Source of the DNA: Bryobacterales bacterium
GTDB lineage: Bacteria; Acidobacteriota; Terriglobia; Bryobacterales; Bryobacteraceae
Assembly (NCBI GenBank): GCA_025456495.1
Contig: JALOKO010000250.1
Location: forward strand, 1-10,059
Length of the DNA stretch: 10,059 bases
Direction of reading: 5' to 3'
Every line of letters starts with the position of its first letter. Within the stretch, counting starts at the first letter, position 1. The notes beneath the pieces are model-generated. The model saw nothing but the letters and a program-made list of their open reading frames with translations. It did not search any database and had not been told where the DNA came from. The position numbers were made by a program, and so were the translations under genes. Of the stretch, positions 6,243 through 10,059 are shown piece by piece.

Positions 6243-8942
6243 TTGAGTCGCGCACGCTACATGGAAACGGAAGCTCCGCTTGGACCCGGTCTGGCGCAAA
6301 GCGCCCGGTTGGTGGTGGGCGTAGGTCTGGCCATGGATGCGCTGATGGCCCCGGGGGCGGTCTCTGACCGGCTCCGCGCGGCGGTGCGCTGCATTGGCGA
6401 GCACTCCGGGTTGGGCCGTGCGGCCGTCTTCGGGTGCAACCCGAAGCAGCAAGGGGCGATCCTCAATTTCTCTGTGCTTGCCGAATGGAAGCGAGAGCGG
6501 CGGGACCCCGTGGGCCTGCGGGCGCCGTTGTCCGGCATCGCGGCGGACCCGATGGATGCCCTGGCGGCATCCTCCAACGACGCGGCCCCGATCGAGAGCG
6601 CGCCGACCTCACCCCGTGATCGGATGCCCGCGGAAGACCATCGCCTGTCCGTTGACAATCGCGGCTCGTCCGATGACAACCGGAGATCAGGGGATGCCGA
6701 TACCGACGCCAGCAGGCTGTCGCAGGATGGTAGCCGGTCTGTAGTTGCGGTTCCCTTGCAGGACGCGGATCGCATGCTGGGTTTCCTGCGTTTGGATCAC
6801 TTTGGCCAGTCCTTCTCCTGGTCCTCGGATGACGAACGCATCCTGCGCGCTTTTGCCAACGTACTCACCCACGTGCTGGCGCAGCAGGAATCGAAGGCGC
6901 TTCCTCCTGCCTTCTCTATTGAACAGTTGGCGATGCTGAAGGAGGTCTCTTTCCAACTCACCGGAAGTGGTGAGTGGAGCTTCCTCTCCCCGGCCTGGGA
7001 CCACCTGACGGGTGTGTCGGCGGCGCGAGCCGTTGGGACGCACCACAGTAGCTGGCTCTTTTCCGGTACCGACGACAAAGTGGACATGGCGGCCAGGCTG
7101 GATCTCACCCTCGATCTGGCGCCGGGCGCCACGCGCAGTGGCGAGGCGTTGTTGTTGACCGATGACCAGTCGTTGCTGAACGTGTCCTACGTCATCACGC
7201 GGGCGGCCGCCTCCTTTGCAGGAACCGCCACCTACCAGGGTCTGCTGGTGGATATCCGTGAGCAGAAGGAGCAGGAACGCCGCGACCGCGAGTCTGCCCT
7301 TGCCTTGGAAAGCAAGAACGCCCAGTTGCTGGATGCCCTGGTGGCCGCGCGCGAGGCCACCCGCATGAAGAGCGAATTCCTCGCCACAATGAGCCACGAG
7401 ATTCGTACCCCGCTGAATGGCGTGATTGGCATGACAACGCTCATGTTGGGCACGTCGCTGGACCGCAAGCAACGCGAGTTCGCCGAAGCCATCCGCTCCT
7501 CCGCCGAAAGCCTGCTGGCGATTGTGAATTCCATCCTCGACTTCTCCCGGCTGGAGGCCCAGCGCGCTGAGGTGGAGCAGGTGGAGTTTAACCCACGGCT
7601 GCTGGTGGATGAGGTGTTCACCAGTGTCAGTGAGATTGCCGCGCGGAAGCGCATTGAACTGGTGTCTGACATCCAGTACCCCTTTCCCACGCGCCTGTTG
7701 GGCGATGCCGGCAAGATCAAGCAGATTCTCATCAACCTCACCGGCAACGCCATCAAGTTTTCGCCACGCGGAGAAGTGTGTGTCCGCATGCATTGGGACT
7801 TCCTGGTGGCGCCCTTCGGGGAACTGCACCTGCACGTGATTGACCATGGAATTGGCATTTCACCGGACTCCTTGCCGCGGTTGTTCCGTCCCTTCAGCCA
7901 GGCCGACGTCAGCACCTCCAGGGTCTACGGGGGTACCGGATTGGGCCTTGCCATCAGCAAGCAACTGTGTGACCTGATGGGGGGCGAGATTGGCGTGCAG
8001 AGCCGCGTCGGCCATGGATCGGAGTTCCGCGTGCTGCTCCGCCTCTGTGTGCCGGAGACGCTGGAGATGGATCCTCCGGTACAACCGTGGGCCGCGGCGC
8101 TGCAACCGAAACGCGTGCTGGTGGCCAATATGGGAGAGATGGCCGAGGCCTGCTGGCGAAGCGCCCTGGATTTGGCGGGCATCCGCTTCCGATGCGCACA
8201 GGGTATGCAGGATACCACCCGTATGCTGGCTGGGGAAGATGCTGACGATTGCACCGACATCGTCATTTTCGACACCCGCGGACTGGAGGGCAACGCCGCC
8301 GAGATCAACCGGCAGTTGCGCTTGGCGGCTCGTCACCCGGATTTGGCCTTGGTGCTGCTGGACAGCCTCCATGATCCCGTGGAGCGCAGTTTTCCCGGCT
8401 CGGTCGCGCCCCTGCTGGTGCTTCGCAAACCCGTGTCCCCGTATCAGGCCATGGCGCACGTCAGCGGGCTGATGCGCTCATTGCAACCACTGCCCCGCAT
8501 GCCCCTGCGGCGCGTTGAGGAGTCGCCCTCTCTGGATGGTCCGTCGCCGCTGAACGCGCTTGCCCTGGGCGCAACCCGCACCCGCAGCAAGGCGCTGGCC
8601 ATGGTGCTGCGCCATGTCGGCCTGCGCGCGCGCGCCGCTGAGAGCTTCCAGGAACTCCTGCGGCTCACCACCGAAGAGCCCTTCCACGTCATCGTTCTGG
8701 ATGCGGAAGTGAGTAGCCTCGGCAGCCCCTGCGTAGCGGAGCGCCTGCGGGGTTATGCCGGCGACCATGTGCCGGTTCTGGTGGGCGTTGCCGTTTCCGA
8801 CATCGGTCAGCAGTGCTTGCAGGCTTCCAGCGCCTTCGATCATTCTCTCGCCCTTGGCTTCCAGCGATGCGACCTGCAGCGCCTGTTGGGGCAACTGTTG
8901 CCCGTGCTGCCCTCAAACCCCGCAACCCGTCACGCCAGCTAG
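6243..8942 (+). CDS. Cytoplasmic hybrid sensor histidine kinase (GAF-PAS-HisKA-HATPase-two receiver-like domains)
   Basis: This 899-residue protein senses an unknown signal and autophosphorylates on a histidine. No membrane helix or signal peptide is present, so it is soluble. In order: a GAF-like domain (about 26-215) interrupted by a polar Asp/Ser/Arg-rich insert (about 118-165); a PAS-like domain (about 230-340); a charged coiled coil (340-376); and the dimerisation/phosphoacceptor domain with His385 in MSHEIRTPLNGVIGM. The ATPase domain (about 480-595) has an N box with Asn498 and Asn502, the G1 motif DHGIGIS from Asp534, and the G2 motif GGTGLGLA from Gly563. Two receiver-like domains follow. 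The first (about 623-740) keeps Asp677 and Lys729 of a KP motif, but has VLVANMGE where the acidic pair belongs. The second (about 757-890) keeps Asp820 and lacks both the acidic pair and the Lys. No response regulator or Hpt gene is adjacent. ATG 6261 would start six residues later. Confidence 0.93.
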   Translation: MSRARYMETEAPLGPGLAQSARLVVGVGLAMDALMAPGAVSDRLRAAVRCIGEHSGLGRAAVFGCNPKQQGAILNFSVLAEWKRERRDPVGLRAPLSGIAADPMDALAASSNDAAPIESAPTSPRDRMPAEDHRLSVDNRGSSDDNRRSGDADTDASRLSQDGSRSVVAVPLQDADRMLGFLRLDHFGQSFSWSSDDERILRAFANVLTHVLAQQESKALPPAFSIEQLAMLKEVSFQLTGSGEWSFLSPAWDHLTGVSAARAVGTHHSSWLFSGTDDKVDMAARLDLTLDLAPGATRSGEALLLTDDQSLLNVSYVITRAAASFAGTATYQGLLVDIREQKEQERRDRESALALESKNAQLLDALVAAREATRMKSEFLATMSHEIRTPLNGVIGMTTLMLGTSLDRKQREFAEAIRSSAESLLAIVNSILDFSRLEAQRAEVEQVEFNPRLLVDEVFTSVSEIAARKRIELVSDIQYPFPTRLLGDAGKIKQILINLTGNAIKFSPRGEVCVRMHWDFLVAPFGELHLHVIDHGIGISPDSLPRLFRPFSQADVSTSRVYGGTGLGLAISKQLCDLMGGEIGVQSRVGHGSEFRVLLRLCVPETLEMDPPVQPWAAALQPKRVLVANMGEMAEACWRSALDLAGIRFRCAQGMQDTTRMLAGEDADDCTDIVIFDTRGLEGNAAEINRQLRLAARHPDLALVLLDSLHDPVERSFPGSVAPLLVLRKPVSPYQAMAHVSGLMRSLQPLPRMPLRRVEESPSLDGPSPLNALALGATRTRSKALAMVLRHVGLRARAAESFQELLRLTTEEPFHVIVLDAEVSSLGSPCVAERLRGYAGDHVPVLVGVAVSDIGQQCLQASSAFDHSLALGFQRCDLQRLLGQLLPVLPSNPATRHAS

Positions 8943-9013
8943 TGCGCTCCGCCCAAGATGAGGCTGAGTCCTCAGTAGCTAAGCCAATTCGATTAAACAG
9001 GTTAGCCAACTCG

Positions 9014-9056
9014 CGCCCGTCCGGCCGCTTGGCGGGGGCTCTACCGCCAACGGGCG
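9014..9056. promoter_or_regulatory. Two-part hairpin downstream of the kinase, possible terminator
   Basis: CGCCCGT (9014-9020) pairs with ACGGGCG (9050-9056), and inside it TGGCGG (9030-9035) pairs with CCGCCA (9044-9049) around an 8-base loop; nine bases are bulged on the left. It lies about 70 bases after the kinase stop. No T-run follows. It could end the kinase transcript or be part of the phosphorylase leader. Confidence 0.4.
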
Positions 9057-9124
9057 ACGCTGCCGATGAGGGATGGAGTAGGCGATGATAGAGGAGTTGG
9101 AACCGGGGCCGGGCTTCGCCAGGT

Positions 9125-9174
9125 AGCCTCCCGCGCAATGGCGGACGCCGCGCGGATGCCACTTGCGCGAGGCT
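9125..9174. promoter_or_regulatory. Strong 16-bp bulged hairpin in the phosphorylase leader
   Basis: Three helices stack: AGCCTC (9125-9130) with GAGGCT (9169-9174), GCGCAA (9133-9138) with TTGCGC (9163-9168), and TGGC (9139-9142) with GCCA (9158-9161). They are separated by a CC bulge on the left and a single C bulge on the right, with a 15-base GC-rich loop. It ends about 70 bases before the phosphorylase start. The folding is plain in the sequence; whether it is a leader regulator, a REP-like element or a small RNA is unknown. Confidence 0.5.
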
Positions 9175-9186
9175 TCGCGATCACGA

Positions 9187-9203
9187 GCGCCGCACGTCGG
9201 CGC
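9187..9203. promoter_or_regulatory. 6-bp hairpin just upstream of the phosphorylase ribosome site
   Basis: GCGCCG (9187-9192) pairs perfectly with CGGCGC (9198-9203) around CACGT. It lies 25 bases before the AAGGAG ribosome site and 13 bases after the larger hairpin, so the two would be neighbouring stems in the same leader RNA. Confidence 0.35.
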
Positions 9204-9242
9204 CCAGGACATAGGCCCGTTCCAGATGAAGGAGTACTGAGT

Positions 9243-10059
9243 ATGTCGGCCACCCAAACCCCCATTCCCGGGGATGCTCTCCATCCCAATGCGGTTCTGG
9301 AGCGTATCCGCTACCACCTGCGCTATTCCATCGGGGTTCGCCGGGAATCGGCAACCGCATACGATCTGTTCAAGGCCTTTGCGCTGGCAGTGCGCCAGGA
9401 TCTGCTGGACCGCTACTATGACACCGAAGCGCGCAATCGGGCGGCATCCGCCAAGCGCGTGTATTACCTGTCGATGGAGTTCCTCATCGGTCGTTCTCTT
9501 GAGAACAACCTCATCGCCCTTGGTCTCTACGACGTGTTCCTGGAGGCGGCCAAGGAATGGGGGGTGAACTTCAGCGATGTCGCCAACGCTGAACCGGACG
9601 CCGCCCTTGGCAACGGCGGCTTGGGCAGGCTGGCCGCATGCTTCCTGGATTCCATGGCCACCCTGGGCATTCCAGGCTACGGCTACGGCATCAACTATGA
9701 ATACGGCCTGTTCCGCCAGCAGATTCGCCGCGGATACCAGATTGAGATGCCAGACCACTGGGGCATGGAAGACTCCCCCTGGCAGGTGGAGATCTCCAAG
9801 GACGCCCTCTATATTCCCGTGTATGGCAAGGTGGTGGACGCCACTGACCGCGAAGGCAACTACAACCCGATGTGGATGGATTGGAGCGTCCTGATGGGCG
9901 TCCCCTTCGACATGCCCGTGGTGGGCTACGGCGGCCAGACCGTCAACTACCTGCGCCTCTATGCGGCCAAAGCTTCCGACGAATTCGACATCCAGATCTT
10001 CAACCAGGGCGACTACATTCGCGCCGTTGAGCAGAAGATCGAATCGGAAAAGGTATCCA
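9243..10059 (+). CDS. glgP: Glycogen/alpha-glucan phosphorylase, N-terminal third (3' partial)
   Basis: The frame runs from ATG 9243 off the right edge, giving 272 codons of a protein that is normally about 800-840 residues. It is a GT35-family phosphorylase, which uses phosphate and pyridoxal phosphate to release glucose 1-phosphate from glycogen or maltodextrin in the cytoplasm. Recognisable family motifs are RVYYLSMEFLIGRSLENNL (about residues 75-93), EPDAALGNGGLGRLAACFLD (about 117-136), GYGYGINYEYGLFRQ (about 145-160) and the MEDSPWQV segment. The N-terminus is short, with no sign of the long extension of regulated eukaryotic enzymes. The start is secure: AAGGAG (9229-9234) lies eight bases upstream. 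The PLP-lysine region lies beyond the window. glgP and malP products cannot be told apart from this part; glgP is the conventional symbol. No other glycogen gene is in the window. Confidence 0.95.
   Translation, partial: MSATQTPIPGDALHPNAVLERIRYHLRYSIGVRRESATAYDLFKAFALAVRQDLLDRYYDTEARNRAASAKRVYYLSMEFLIGRSLENNLIALGLYDVFLEAAKEWGVNFSDVANAEPDAALGNGGLGRLAACFLDSMATLGIPGYGYGINYEYGLFRQQIRRGYQIEMPDHWGMEDSPWQVEISKDALYIPVYGKVVDATDREGNYNPMWMDWSVLMGVPFDMPVVGYGGQTVNYLRLYAAKASDEFDIQIFNQGDYIRAVEQKIESEKVS

Noticed and set aside
6687..7847. 386-residue open frame on the minus strand opposite the kinase
   Set aside because: It mirrors the conserved kinase core; the composition is that expected of antisense GC-rich coding DNA.
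9156..9165. Cobalamin riboswitch B12-box-like GCCACTT
   Set aside because: It is a partial match only, the other conserved riboswitch segments are absent, and the bases are used in a simple hairpin.
8979..9758. 259-residue open frame on the minus strand
   Set aside because: It runs antisense to the well-supported phosphorylase start and through the hairpin-rich leader.

Overview
The window is GC-rich bacterial chromosome with ordinary gene density and no phage, transposon, CRISPR or plasmid signature. Several features point to Acidobacteriota. These are a PD40 (TolB-like) propeller protein ending in the S-D-L-x-L-V-x-N-F-R tail common in that phylum, an ECF sigma factor with an anti-sigma factor carrying a His/Cys-containing outer domain, a SurA/PpiC-type lipoprotein isomerase, and a tiny two-helix membrane protein. 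This assignment is inference from protein style, not a database match.

Layout, left to right. Positions 2-676 (+) hold the C-terminal part of a PD40 beta-propeller protein. A bulged inverted repeat (682-719) then separates it from a convergent tRNA-Phe(GAA) gene (810-885, -). An amidase-signature enzyme (973-2574, +) converges on an ECF sigma factor (2707-3264, -), with a GC-rich imperfect tandem repeat between the two stops. The sigma gene is divergent from its probable membrane anti-sigma partner (3481-4305, +), and a nested inverted repeat lies in the spacer. The anti-sigma gene converges on a parvulin-type peptidyl-prolyl isomerase lipoprotein (4372-5421, -), which is divergent from a 74-residue two-helix membrane protein (5641-5865, +). 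After a 377-base non-coding stretch comes a soluble hybrid histidine kinase of about 899 residues (6243-8942, +). A 300-base leader with three strong hairpins follows, and then the first third of a glycogen/alpha-glucan phosphorylase (9243 to window end, +).

There is no single pathway here. The recurring theme is sensing and signalling: the sigma/anti-sigma pair, a cytoplasmic GAF-PAS hybrid kinase and perhaps the PD40 protein, mixed with housekeeping genes for envelope folding, glycogen use and tRNA. I do not see a clear new multi-gene defence or mobile system. The least ordinary items are the anti-sigma factor with its zinc ligands replaced and His/Cys motifs on the far side of the membrane, the hybrid kinase ending in two receiver-like domains that lack the acidic pair, the structured leader before the phosphorylase, and the intergenic tandem repeat.
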